Source: Epichloe hybrida (lineage: Eukaryota > Ascomycota > Sordariomycetes > Hypocreales > Clavicipitaceae). From it: DNA of 64,000 nucleotides. The translations under genes were made by a program, and so were the position numbers. The stretch spans positions 3,100,001 to 3,164,000 of the forward strand of contig JAFEKR010000001.1 in assembly GCA_019022495.1 (NCBI GenBank), read 5' to 3'. Numbering within the stretch: the first letter of the stretch is position 1; each line of letters starts with the position of its first letter. Shown here one piece after another: positions 24,419-34,683 of this stretch. The notes below the pieces were generated by a model that was not told where the DNA came from, made no database searches, and saw only the letters and a program-made list of their open reading frames with translations.

Positions 24419-24426
24419 CCCCCTCT
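24419..24426 (-). other. Polypurine tract of element J
   Basis: AGAGGGGG on the minus strand, directly before the 3' LTR. The same tract occurs in L next to 61421. It would prime plus-strand DNA synthesis. Confidence 0.75.
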
Positions 24427-24627
24427 ACAAAAGAATTACATTTAAAAGCAATTAGAAGTGTACAAAAAGACTATAGGGAAAAATCAACAACTTTTAATAA
24501 CAGATAAAAAGGGAAAAACAGGAAAATATGAAAAAAGCCCCCTTTTTGAATTCCTAGCTATTGTTAAATATAGCTCCCTTTTTAACGTTGTTTTTTGGTT
24601 CCCTGTTGAAGGGAATTAGTTGTTGGT

Positions 24628-26226
24628 TTAATAATTATTAAGCCCTAAAAGCTTAATAAAAGCCTGATGAAGAGGTCTAGAAAGAGGTTTCGTAAGACCA
24701 TCTGCAGGCATTGACTTCGTATCTAGATATTTAATCTTAGCTAAACCCTCTAAAACCTGTTGCCTAATATAGTTAAACTTTAGTAATGTATGCTTTGTAC
24801 GACTATGTAAAGCAGGGTTATAAGCAGTAGTTATAGCGCCTTGATTATCGCAATATATCTGGATAGGGGGAGAAATAGGGGTTTTTAGCTCCTTAAATAA
24901 GCCCTGAAGCCACTGAAGCTCCCGGAAGGTCTCGTAGATAGCATCAGCTTTAGCTTCTAGTGTTAATAGAGCTATTGTACTAGCTTTCTTTGATTTCCAG
25001 CTAATAGGTCCGCCAGCTAGCTTAAATAGATAAGCATAGGTTGATTTTGAGGTCTTTTTATCCCCTGCAAAATCACCATCGCAATAACCTATTAGGCTTT
25101 TGCTAACTAAACCTTTAGGGTCTCCCCTATAGATAATAGCAAGGAATCTAGTCCCTAATAGATACCTTAGCAGATTTTTAGCTGCTTTTAGGTATTTTAT
25201 ATAAGGGCTAGCTAGTGCAGTAGATAACCACTGTAGCGTAAAAGCTGTATCAGGCCTTGTAAGCAACATTAGGTACATTATAGTCCCTATAATGCACTGA
25301 TAAAGCTTGATTTCGCTAGCTATTAAAAGCTTAGTTGTCTGCGTAGCTAAAACGCCTGGCTGAAGAGGTATGCTAATAGGCTTACTATCTAGCATATTAA
25401 ATCGTTTTAAGGCTTCTAATATATACTAAGATTGATGAATTTTTAGTATTCTATTAGGCCTATCTTGTATGATTTGAACCCCTAAGAAGAATTCAGCAGG
25501 CCCCCTATCTTCTATTGGATAGACTTTATGAAGTTCCTTTTTAAGCCTTTGGATATAAGATAAATCCGGTCTAATTAGAAGACAGTCATCAACGTACGTA
25601 ATGACGAAGGTTTTGGTTAAAGGATTGAAGAAGATAGCTGGATCAGATATTAAAGGGTTAAATCCTAGGGATTTAAGCACTAATATTAGCGCTTGTTGCC
25701 ATTCCCTTGAGCTTTGTTTTAGTCCGTATAAAGACTTCTGTAATAAAATTACTTGATCTTTAGAAGGTTTCCAGCCAAAACTTCTAGCTAATTTAGCTAA
25801 TTTAGGATTTGCCTTAAGGAATTCAATAAACCCTTCTGGGATAACCATATAAATCTGTTGTTGTAGCTTACTATTAAGAAAAGCTCCTATAAAATCGATT
25901 TGTTCGATTTCCTAGTTATTCCAAGCCGCTAGGGCTAGTAAAATCCTCTAGCTAGGGGGAATGCTTGTGGTAGCAAAGGTCTCTAGGTAATCTAGGCCTT
26001 CGATTTGCATAAATCCCTTAGCAACGAGTTGAGCCTTATATTTTAAAGGATTATTTTCTTTATCCTTTTTAAGCTTATAAACAAGCTTATTCTTTAGTAC
26101 TTTTCGGCCCTTAGGGATTTGATCTTTCCCTATAAATTTAAAAGTACTAGCCTTTAGAAGCTGTTCGTATTCCTTGTACGTGGCTTCTATCTATTTATCC
26201 CTTTCAGGGCTAGATATAGCCTGCTT
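24628..26226 (-). pseudogene. Element J reverse transcriptase and RNase H
   Basis: Downstream third of the J polyprotein. The RT carries KSLYGLKQSSREW and an intact YVDD at 25596-25585, followed by a FFLGVQI block. RNase H has YCDGDFAGDKKTSKST, WKSKK, and CDNQGA in its copia-type positions, and the frame ends at 24628 after LGLNNY. Long open stretches remain (25848-25426 and 25395-24628). Stops near 25423, 25912, 25950 and 26190 fit CAA/CAG or TGG mutated by RIP. The protein would act in the virus-like particle to copy the element RNA. The catalytic residues are intact but the frame is broken, so it is inactive as it stands. Confidence 0.85.
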
Positions 26227-27683
26227 CTAGGTCTTAGGCTCGGGGCTAATAGGATTCTTTTCCTTTAGCTTCTCCCGTACCTTAAAGCAGATTTCTTTTA
26301 TGAAATCTAGAGAAGGAGGGGAACTAATATCAACATCCATAGGGTCGATATTAGGGTCGAAATCGATAATTTTGTTAAAATCGAGGTCCGAAGTCGAAAT
26401 CTGATTTCCTGGTTGAGTTATAGGCTGCGCCTGTATGGGATCCGCTGGAATTAAGCCTTTAGGGGGTTCTTCGGGGCCTATAGGTGTTTTTTCTTGACCT
26501 ATAGGGATACCTATGTTGTCTATAGGATAATCCTTTGAACCTTGGTCTAGATATTGTTGATTTTTATTTTCTAGATTATTTTCCCCCTCTAAAGGGTTAT
26601 CCCCTATAGAAATCCTAGGTAAGCCTTTAGAAACAGGGCCTATAGGTTCTATAATCTTAATAAAGCTAGTCTTTGTAACTAGCCTTTTAGAGGGGATGTA
26701 CACTAGGTAGGTGTTGGAACCTAGTGTAGCTAAAAGTCTTCTAGAGATAGTCCTAGCTGCTAACTTCTGGGCTTTAGGTCGTTTTTCCAGGGGGATTAGA
26801 ATCTCACAGTAAGATCCTATAGCTCTAATACTGCTAATATCAGTTGTATAAGGCTGATTTAGCTCCCTAGATAACAGTTGTTTAGGGCTTTCATCCTTAG
26901 TGGTATTAGCAGTTATATTAACTAGGTTAATAACTGCAGGTAATACAAAACACCACAAAAATAACGGTAATTTCGCCCACTGGATAGTAGCCCTTAATCG
27001 ATCTAGAATAGTACGAATTGAACGTTCTGCTAATCCATTTTGCTCATGGATATAGGGACTAGAAGTCGTAAATTTGATCCCTTTAGAATTCAACCAAGCT
27101 TGACAACTAGAATCGATTTCCTGGCCCCCATCGAAGTGAAGGTGCCTAGGATATTGACCTAGTTGATTTTTAAGCCCTCTGAAGAAGCCTTTGATAGCCT
27201 TATAAACAGTTGGGCTTCCTTATTAGGTAATAAGATAACCCACTTATATCTAGTCTTTCGATCAACTAAAAATAAACAAATTGACTGTTTATTGTACGGC
27301 GTAGGACTGATTTTTAGCGTATCCCCCTCTATTTGATCTAGAGCTCTTGGGGGGTCAGGGATAGCTAATTTCCTGGGTCTTCTAACTGCCTTAGATTGAT
27401 CACAAGCAATACATCTAAAATCCTTATCCTTAATTTTAGAAAAATCAGGGATTCCTTTAGTTATAAGGCTAGTTTTCTTTAGCAAAGGAAGACCTAGGTG
27501 CCCTAATCGTACATGCCATAGGCCAGCTAGTTCTAACAACCGTTGATATTGAAGATCCTTAGGGTCTGAATTAGGATCTAGACTAGGGCCCTCTTCACTA
27601 GTCCCCTGCTGGGCCCCTTGAGAACCACAGGCCTCTTGGAGAGGTATTAGGGACCCTTTTCCTCCACTAGGGCCCTCTAACAC
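26227..27683 (-). pseudogene. Element J integrase
   Basis: The N-terminal zinc-binding part reads WHVRLGHLGLP and later CIACDQSK (HHCC type). The catalytic triad is visible as Asp in IEGDTL, Asp in HFDGGQE and Glu in QNGLAERSIRT. Near 27205 a single base appears to be missing, so the frame ending at 27159 runs out of register with the DGGQE frame that continues to 26227. The C-terminal part is a long low-complexity linker rich in Pro, Ile and Gly. The frameshift is not a RIP-type change, so J carried or acquired an independent lesion. Confidence 0.82.
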
Positions 27684-27716
27684 CCCTAAATCTATTTCCT
27701 TAGATTTATAAGGGAC

Positions 27717-28832
27717 CTAACCTGGGGCTATAGGCGAAGAAGAAGGGACTAATTCCCCTAAATCATCCCGTACGATTTCTTCAATATCATCATCATTTTC
27801 GTCGATTTCGTCTAAATCAGAAGCCCAATCCGGCTTTTTAGAGGGAATTTGAACCTCTATAGGGTAGCTAATCGGATAGCTATGACCCTTAAAAGCGGCG
27901 TAGGTAAAAGGTCGGATATAATGCGAATTATTACAGGGCCCTTTAGATAACTTAGGCGTAGATTGGTTTTTAACGTGGAAGAAAAAACCATGTTTTTCTA
28001 TATCTAAGGTTGCAATAAGAGACCTATCTTTAAGATAAAGTAGGTTTTTTATAAGGCAACCACCAGATATATAGTGCGTAAGTCCACTAACTATATTAAC
28101 ATCAAGCTGAGGAAAATATAGCGCATCTTTAAGCACTAAGGTCCTATATTTAGCTGGATTTTTCTGATATAGGACCTCAAAAACAGCACTACCGTGACCC
28201 TTAGCGTAAATAGGGCCACCACCAGTTATAATAGGGTCGGATTCCCCCTTTTTATAGGGGGTATAATCCCTAAAGACCTCCCTAGAATTAACAATATGTA
28301 CAGTCGAACCTGTATCATATAATAGGGCCTTTTTCATGTCTTTGCTGTAATAATTAAAACCATTCAAGGTTTTAATTTCTTGATTTTCATCATCATCCGA
28401 TTCAGAAGAGCTAGAATTAGAGCTACTATCACTAGAGCTCTTATAACTAGTCTTATGAAGGCTAGGTTTCTTGTACAGTTTAAGAGCACCGTTAGAAAGG
28501 TTGTAATTTCCTAGTATAAAAGATCCCTCTCTAGAGGTCTCTTTATTATCCTTTTTATCTGATTTTTGACCTTTTTGCTTCTTCTTCTTCTTCTTATTAG
28601 AAGAAGAATTAGAATTAGAAGAGCCCTTATTTTCTTTAGAGCCTCCTTTCTTCTTCTGATCCTTAGGGGCCTTTTCTTTTTCTTTGGCACCCTTTTTAAG
28701 GTTTTTAGCCCTATAATTCAGGGCTTTGGATACCGTAGATGATTTATCCCTCTGTTCTGCTAGAAGGTCTGCTATCAAAAATTGAAGATTTAGGGCTTTT
28801 AGGGGAGCCCCTATAGCCCTATTTGTGCGCAT
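27717..28832 (-). pseudogene. Element J Lys/Ser-rich linker and aspartic protease
   Basis: In the same frame as gag, from which it is separated only by a TAA (28892-28890) and a TAG, both readable as mutated CAA and CAG. About residues 45-150 are strongly basic and then Ser/Asp-rich, which could bind RNA in place of a zinc knuckle. The protease core is LLYDTGSTVHIV near 28316, with the DTG triplet where many copia proteases have DSG, followed by a conserved GHGSAVF and LYFPQLDVNIVSG region. Confidence 0.8.
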
Positions 28833-28889
28833 GCTGAATCGTTGCCTCTCAGCCTACTGAGGGAAGGTTGATTTTAGGGATTGAAGATA

Positions 28890-29606
28890 TTAATTAACCT
28901 GATCTATCGGAGCAATCAGGACCCCTGAAATCGATAATCTAGCTAGTAGATTATTAAAGACTGCATTAAAGGACTCTAGAGTCCCCTTAAACTCTTGAAA
29001 ATTCAGGTTATGAAATTCTGAATATAGGGACCCCCTCTGGATTTCAACGCTATGTGAATATTGCCTTATAAGTAAATTATAGGCTTCTTCAGGTGATTTT
29101 TGCCAAGTTATAGCGGCTTGGGGTCCTTCTGTACAACTATCCCTTAGTAACATAAGGATAATAGCTTGATCTGGATCCCCTAGCGCCCTAGAACTCTCCG
29201 GATTATCTAGAAAATTAGGCATGCCTAAAGCTCTAAATTGGATAGTTAGGGCTTGTTTCCATTGTTCGAAATTTTCGGCTCCTTTAAGCCTAGCAGTCTC
29301 TGGAAAACTATAAACCCTTTTATTGAATTCCTTAATAATTGAATTATTAAAGGTTGCTTGTACAGAGCTAGATTCAGCTTGATTTTCTTGAATAGGCTGC
29401 TGATCTTGCTGCTGACTAGCGGGCTTATCAGATTCCACACCCTCCATACGACTATTTATAGTTATAGATAGGCTTTCTAGCTTCTCTAATAACTGGTCTA
29501 TAGTTGCTTGTTGCTTAATAGCCTGCTCTTTTAGCTGGTTATTTAGAACCTCTTGCGCACTAGGGTCAGGGATAACAGGTCCCTTTCCCTTTCCTTTGGT
29601 ATCCAT
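28890..29606 (-). pseudogene. Element J gag N-terminal part (238 codons open)
   Basis: Starts with ATG at 29606 just after the leader repeats and stays open for 238 codons, with a Gln-rich region (about 20-85) and a copia-type gag core (FEQWKQALTIQF). It ends at a TAA in the codon sequence GTT AAT TAA, best explained as CAA mutated to TAA. It would assemble the particle shell. It is the longest gag remnant in the window. Confidence 0.8.
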
Positions 29607-29852
29607 TTTCCTTTTTATAGAAGGGAAAAGCTTCTATCTCGCGGATCCTTCCTTTTTTATAGAAGGGAAGTCTTCTGTATTTGAAATTTATTCCTTTTTA
29701 TAGAAGGGAAAAAGCTTCTATCTCGCGGATCCTTCCTTTTTTATAGAAGGGAAGTCTTCTGTAGCCACAATTGATTCCTTTTTATAGAAGGGAAAAGCTT
29801 CTTTCTTGCAGGTCCTTCCTTTTTTATAGAAGGGAAGTCTTCTGTAATCGTA
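29607..29852 (-). repeat. Three tandem units in the J leader
   Basis: Three units of about 83 bp, each holding two copies of a tttatagaaggg motif, one followed by aaagcttct and one by agtcttctgt. The motif is close to self-complementary (ttcc...ggaa), so the RNA leader could form a series of hairpins. They lie between the primer site and the gag start, where packaging or translation signals would be expected; that role is inference. Confidence 0.8.
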
Positions 29853-29890
29853 CATAAAGTGACCTAAAAGGAATCTATAGTGATAGAACC

Positions 29891-29902
29891 GGGCTCATAA
29901 CC
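29891..29902 (-). other. Primer-binding site of J, initiator-Met type
   Basis: Minus strand GGTTATGAGCCC directly follows the LTR end TTTCAACA. Its complement GGGCTCATAACC matches, as I recall it, the anticodon stem-loop of eukaryotic initiator tRNA-Met. Priming from a half-tRNA of this kind is known for Drosophila copia and yeast Ty5. The same sequence in mutated form follows the 5' LTR of E. Confidence 0.7.
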
Positions 29903-30062
29903 TGTTGAAATCAAAAGAGTGGACCGATCCGACTGAACCTAGGATTACAAAGCCTTATATATTTTTAACAATATATTTTAACACTCCCCCTGGAATTGTA
30001 TATCCAGGTGCCCTATTGGAGGTTAGGCTTATACTAGCAATTGAATTTCTTTAGTTGTTTTT

Positions 30063-30176
30063 TCGGCAGGGTTCGAACCTATAAGTTCCATAACCTTGCC
30101 TCGCAGAGCAGTGCTCCACTATGGTGGTGGGCGGGCTAATGCGCGCTACAGTGAGCCACAACCACTGCGCCACCGG
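30063..30176 (-). ncRNA. tRNA-like segment with Pol III A and B boxes
   Basis: On the minus strand TGGCGCAGTGG (30172-30162) matches the A box and GGTTCGAACCC (about 30079-30069) the B box. The spacing of about 90 nt is longer than in a plain tRNA gene and no full cloverleaf was found, so it is better called a tRNA-derived, SINE-like segment. A decayed copy is at about 60499-60590 beside L. Confidence 0.5.
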
Positions 30177-30345
30177 GCTAGCTAGCAACCCGTATGCACC
30201 AACTTTTGGTCCAAAAAATAACCTTGCATAAAGAGAAAGCCCTATCTTCAAGCTTCAATTTGCTATATGTGAAACTTTTGTACGACCTCTAGATAAAGAG
30301 AAAATCGTTGTTAAAGATAGCTATAGGGTAAGTTATGTGTAGGGT

Positions 30346-30390
30346 AACCTGCTTACGTCACCCTAGCTTACGTCACCCTAGCTTACCTAA
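30346..30390. repeat. cttacgtcaccctag tandem in the J LTR
   Basis: A 15-bp unit repeated two and a half times, each with a TGACG core on the minus strand, like a CRE/ATF half-site. Present in both J LTRs and in L. It may be an upstream activating element of the LTR promoter; that is inference. Confidence 0.5.
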
Positions 30391-30471
30391 TTACTAGTGG
30401 CGTGGTTGTAGCCACACTTGCAGCCACAACGCAATTGACTAATTAGTCATCCACACGGTCGGTCGCAGCTG

Positions 30472-30540
30472 TTGACAGCTGCGACGCAGCCATTGACAGC
30501 TGCCCTCGCGACCGTTGACAGCTGCAGTGCAGCTGTCAGA
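30472..30540. repeat. ttgacagctg repeats in the J LTR
   Basis: Three copies of ttgacagctg at about 21-bp spacing, bounded by cagctg palindromes. Also present in L (61277-61345), and lost as a 64-bp deletion in the J 3' LTR. Confidence 0.7.
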
Positions 30541-30617
30541 CTTGCAAAGCAAGCTAGTAATAAGAAGGTTCTTTAACTAGAAAAGGGCTAAAAATAGGTC
30601 TTATTTTTAACAGGAAT

Positions 30618-33600
30618 TAGCCAAAACCTTTATCAAGTCTAATAATAATAAAGATAAGGATAACAATACTAAAGAGACTTCTATATTAAAGTTTAACTAG
30701 CTAAGTATTATATAATTCTTTACTTTAGGATTTTAACTAGTTAACAGCAACATTATTAATATCCTAAGAGATAAATTATTTAAGCACACATACCTTAAGC
30801 ACGATCCCTTTAATAATATAAACACCTCTTATGTTTCAGAGGAATGTTACTCTAAAGAAGTTTTCTAAGGGATAATACCTAATACAGGAGCCTTAGGTAT
30901 CTTAACAGCTAGAATCAGATAAGTATAAGCTTTACTAAGATTAATACTATTACTAAAGATTAAACTAACTCTAGAAAAGATAATTAAATTCGGTGCTAGG
31001 AGCGTAATCACAAAAGGAGTAGTTAATGTACTAACAGAGCTAGGCAACATCCCTTTCTATATAATTAACACACATACGCCTTTCTTATTCTCTTTAGATA
31101 ATATAGATAGGTTACGCGTTAAGGTAAATAACCTTGCGAACGTATTAATCTAAGATAATAAGATAGTTCCTATTATTAGGAAATAGGGACATCTTTAGTG
31201 GACTCTAGAAGCTAGAGAAACGGTAGCTTTCCACCTATTAGAAACAGAACTCCATTAACTACATTAATAATTTAGTCACCTATTAGTTAAATAGCTTATA
31301 AAGATACTAAACCAAGCTAGACATGACATTAAAGCAAAGGCTATTAAATAATTAACTGAAATTTACTACTATTGCTAAATAAACAGAAAGGCCCTAGGTA
31401 AATTCAAGTTTACAATCAAAGATAACCACGAATTTAACTATAAGATTATAGTTAATATTGTTTAAATCAACAGATAACCTATTCTTTATGTTATTAATTC
31501 TATAACCTTGTTTTAAGTAGCCTAATTCCTTAATCTAAATAAGTAGAAGGCACGTGATATTTGGAATACCTTGCGTAAATACTAGATTAACACCTACCTT
31601 AGTCCTCTAGAATAGATTATCTATAATGCTAGAAAGAACTTTATATTAGTAGAATTTAAGCATTATATATAATTACTATTAATTAAGATTAATAAAGTTC
31701 TAGTTAAGGCCTACAATAGCATTAGAAAAGTTAAACGCTATCACGGACTATTATGGCAAGCCTATATAATCATTATAGACTCTATAGGTCAAGATCTCAC
31801 GCCTAAGCAACGACTTTAGATAGCTATAAAAGCTGTGAATAACTTAGCAGGCCCTAATAGTCTTATTCCTACGATTCTTATCTTTAGTGTATATCTACGG
31901 ATAACTAATAAGTCACCGCTAAGTGTATTTATTATTTAACAAGCTAAAGCAATTCGCAAAGCCACTAATAAGGTCTAATAACTCCTAGCAAAGCAATAAG
32001 TTTATAATACTTTAAGAACCTAAAATAGCCTAGATACGCTGCTAATACACTAACTTCCATTATAGTTAGATATATACATATAGAGAGAGAAAGATAGATA
32101 GCATAGCCCCTATAAGCTTCTTGCTACTAATAGAGAAACCTATACCCTTTAAATGCCCTATAAACTAATAAGATTCTAATTAATAGTTATTAAACCGTAC
32201 TATTATAACCTATACTATACTAAAGAACTTCACAAGTTAACACCTAGAGGCAAAGACTAAGCTACGGATATAAACAAGACCCTAATAATTAAAGAGATTA
32301 TCCCTAAAGCTTTAGAAATAAACAAGGAACCACCATAGCCTAAGAGAAAGCATAGAAGACTACAAAAGAAGCTTATGGTTTAATTTAACCTTATAGGGAC
32401 TAAATACATAGTAACTGCGTACTTAGTGAACAAAGACTAAGAGGAAGTATTAATAGAGGAACTCGTGGCTAACGGCAAGTTAAGTGTAGCATTTATTATA
32501 GCAAAGGAAGAAGCCAATTAGAATCTAGCCCTTTAGTTACATTAAGAAGGAAAGATTATAACCCTAGGCAAGCCCTTTAAGCTATTAGATTAGATTAAGA
32601 TTAATACTTTACAAGCCCGTAATATGTTTAGATTCACGCTGTTCAATCCTGTTAAACACAGTAACAAAAGACTCTTTAAATCTTATATAGTAAGAGAAAT
32701 CAAAGGCAAAGGAACAGCTACGCCATATAAAAAGTCATGACTTATGATTTAAGGGATAAATAACAAAGGGAAGGAATTCATCCTAACCTAATCCCTAATA
32801 ATCCAAAGATTAAGCTAACAATTAATTATTACGATTACACTATCGCTTAGATCCAGAGGAATTATCCTATGGATTTAAGATATCACATAAGCTTATATGT
32901 AATTAAAAACGTAGCTCATAAGATTAATCATCGCTATGTTACCTAAGCAGATAGTATATCTGTTCCCTAAAGGAACTATTATAGAAGTTATTAAGCCTTT
33001 GTACAGAATCACAGAAGCTAGAACCTACTAGTTCGCAACCTACTTCCATTACTATAAAGAGATGCTTAAGATAATGACTTCGTCTTATAACCCATGCTTA
33101 CTAATCACAGAAGAGAATAATAACAACCTCTTTAGAGTAGTTAGCATATAGACTAATAATACGCTAGGCCTTAGTAACTAGGATTTCTATAACCTTAAAG
33201 AGAAGAAACTACAAAAGGCGAATTTCTTAGTAAAGCCAAAGCAAAAGCTATTAGCTAAGAATCCCCTTATCTTTAATAGTTATATCCTTACCTAGAACAC
33301 TAATAACTTAATAGAACTTCATTAAAAAGGCTAGAGTAAGAAGATTAGGCAGATTAACCTACAATCGCTAACTGTAAAACAAGATTACGTTAAATAATAA
33401 GCATAAGGAAGTTATATTATAACTATCTATTAACCTAAAGCCCTTTACAACCTGTTAATCATAGTATAACATCAAGATCCGACTCCTAATAATATAACTC
33501 AATTAAACAAGCGACTTAACTAGCAGATCTAACATCAAGACTAAGGCCTACATTACATCCCTCTAGACCTCGAGAATACGAAATTATTCGTGTTTATAGA

Positions 33601-34170
33601 TAGATCCCTCGCTAATAACAAAGATCTAAGTTCCTAGATAGGATACGTAATTGTAATTAGTAACAAAGAGGCAAAAGACAACACATTCACCTTAAAAAGT
33701 AATATCATTATATATAGCTTAACAAAGAGCAAGCATATAACCCGTAGCGCCCTTGCTTCTAAACTATACTTAATAGTATAAGGTACTAATATAGCCTATA
33801 TAATTACCACGACCCTTAATATAATCACGGACTAATTAAAGATTAACCGCATCCCTATAATCATCTATATAGACTCCTTTTTGTTATATAAGTATCTTAT
33901 AAAGCTAAGTTTTATAAAGGAGAAACGCCTTATAATTAACATCATAGCACTTTGGTAATTATATAAGCAACAAGAGATCTACGAAGTATAATAGATTAAC
34001 AGTAATAACAACCTTGCTAACGCGATAACGAAGGCATCTCCGAACAAGAGCCTCGAGACTTTTATTAACTCAAACAAAGCTGTAATTTAAGTTAAAGGCT
34101 AGGTAAAGAGACTAGAGACTAGATAAGATTAACAAGAGTCCGGTCTAACCATAGCTAAGCCAATAAGAAG
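30618..34170 (+). pseudogene. Element I integrase, RT and RNase H relic
   Basis: One plus-strand frame can be followed with stops at Gln and Trp positions. Integrase (about 31000-32200) ends with a GLLWQAYIII and SPYKLLATNRE region. RT (about 32380-33240) shows KGTATPYKKS, DITQAY-like, PLYRITEARTYWFATY and YNPCLLIT blocks; the active-site region at 33149-33163 is stop-Thr-Asn-Asn-Thr, best read as mutated QTDDT. RNase H (about 33580-33830) has KLFVFIDRSLANN, GYVI and TKSKHITRSALASKLY. Integrase before RT marks it as copia-like. Confidence 0.68.
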
Positions 34171-34450
34171 CCCTTATTTCAATTCCCCGTATCCACTTAT
34201 GTTCATTTCAAACAATTCTGATTTTTATTACGTTTTTCAAGCTTTTAAAGCTCCTAATCAAGCCCGCTTCCTAATCCACAGATTAAGCGATTTTTCCTTG
34301 CATTTCATTGTTAACCAATGGGGAGTCCAAATTCAACATCAGACTTACTTATCCTTACACAGGCTTATTTCATTTATATACCCACTAATTCCCTCTTTTA
34401 GCACTAGATTTATCTTACCTTACTTTCTTCCTAAAAAGAGAAGTTACTAG

Positions 34451-34683
34451 TGTTATAATAACTAGGTTAACATTAGGTTAACTACTAGGAAAGTAAAGCA
34501 CGTGCGGCAGCGCCGCACTGTAATTAGCCACACCTGTACGCGAGGCACACACGTGACTCGCGTCCCCTTTTTTTCTTGTGGCCACATAACGCTGTAAATA
34601 GCTTCAATCCTTAGACCTTATTATATTATTAAACCTGACCCTACGTTGCACTAGTGCATACCGATCCCTTGGTGTAACCAACA
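34451..34683 (+). repeat. 3' LTR of element I
   Basis: 233 bp, tgttataataactagg to gtaaccaaca, followed by the duplication atact. The 34199-34450 stretch before it is the 3' untranslated part and ends aagttactag, like the end of H. Confidence 0.87.

Larger units (their letters stand above)
23659..30612 (-). mobile_element. Ty1/copia element J, least decayed element
   Basis: Inserted in I with the exact duplication ggaat at 23654-23658 and 30613-30617. On the minus strand: 5' LTR 30612-29903, primer site 29902-29891, leader with tandem repeats, gag-pol 29606-24628, purine tract AGAGGGGG (24426-24419), 3' LTR 24418-23659. All copia domains are visible in the expected order. The two LTRs are not alike (710 and 760 bp, sharing only their first part), which is abnormal for one insertion. 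Copy L at 60345-64000 is of the same family. Confidence 0.92.
29903..30612 (-). repeat. 5' LTR of element J, chimeric (710 bp)
   Basis: Positions 30178-30612 match the first part of the family LTR. The remainder (29903-30177) does not match the J 3' LTR; it matches the module beside L (60345-60597), with a tRNA-like segment, a purine tract and a 68-bp mini-LTR (29903-29970). Relative to the L arrangement it looks like a deletion joining LTR interior to tRNA-like segment. Confidence 0.75.
21445..34683 (+). mobile_element. LTR retrotransposon I inside B, with J nested
   Basis: 233-bp LTRs at 21445-21677 and 34451-34683 and the exact duplication atact at 21440-21444 and 34684-34688. Removing J and its duplication leaves about 6.3 kb. 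Gag lies left of J and pol right of J. Integrase precedes RT, as in copia elements, but the RT active-site region is of a QTDD-like type rather than YVDD. Element D has the same pol type. The element is heavily RIP-mutated. Confidence 0.87.

Noticed and set aside
29607..29852. A CRISPR-like array
   Set aside because: Only three units, no uniform spacers, and it lies in the leader of a fungal retrotransposon.
30063..30176. A functional tRNA gene
   Set aside because: Box spacing is too long and no cloverleaf with matching acceptor stem was found; it lies within an LTR.
34199..34450. 83-codon frame before the 3' LTR of element I
   Set aside because: Sits in the 3' untranslated part after the RNase H end; no similarity to known env or accessory proteins was recognised.
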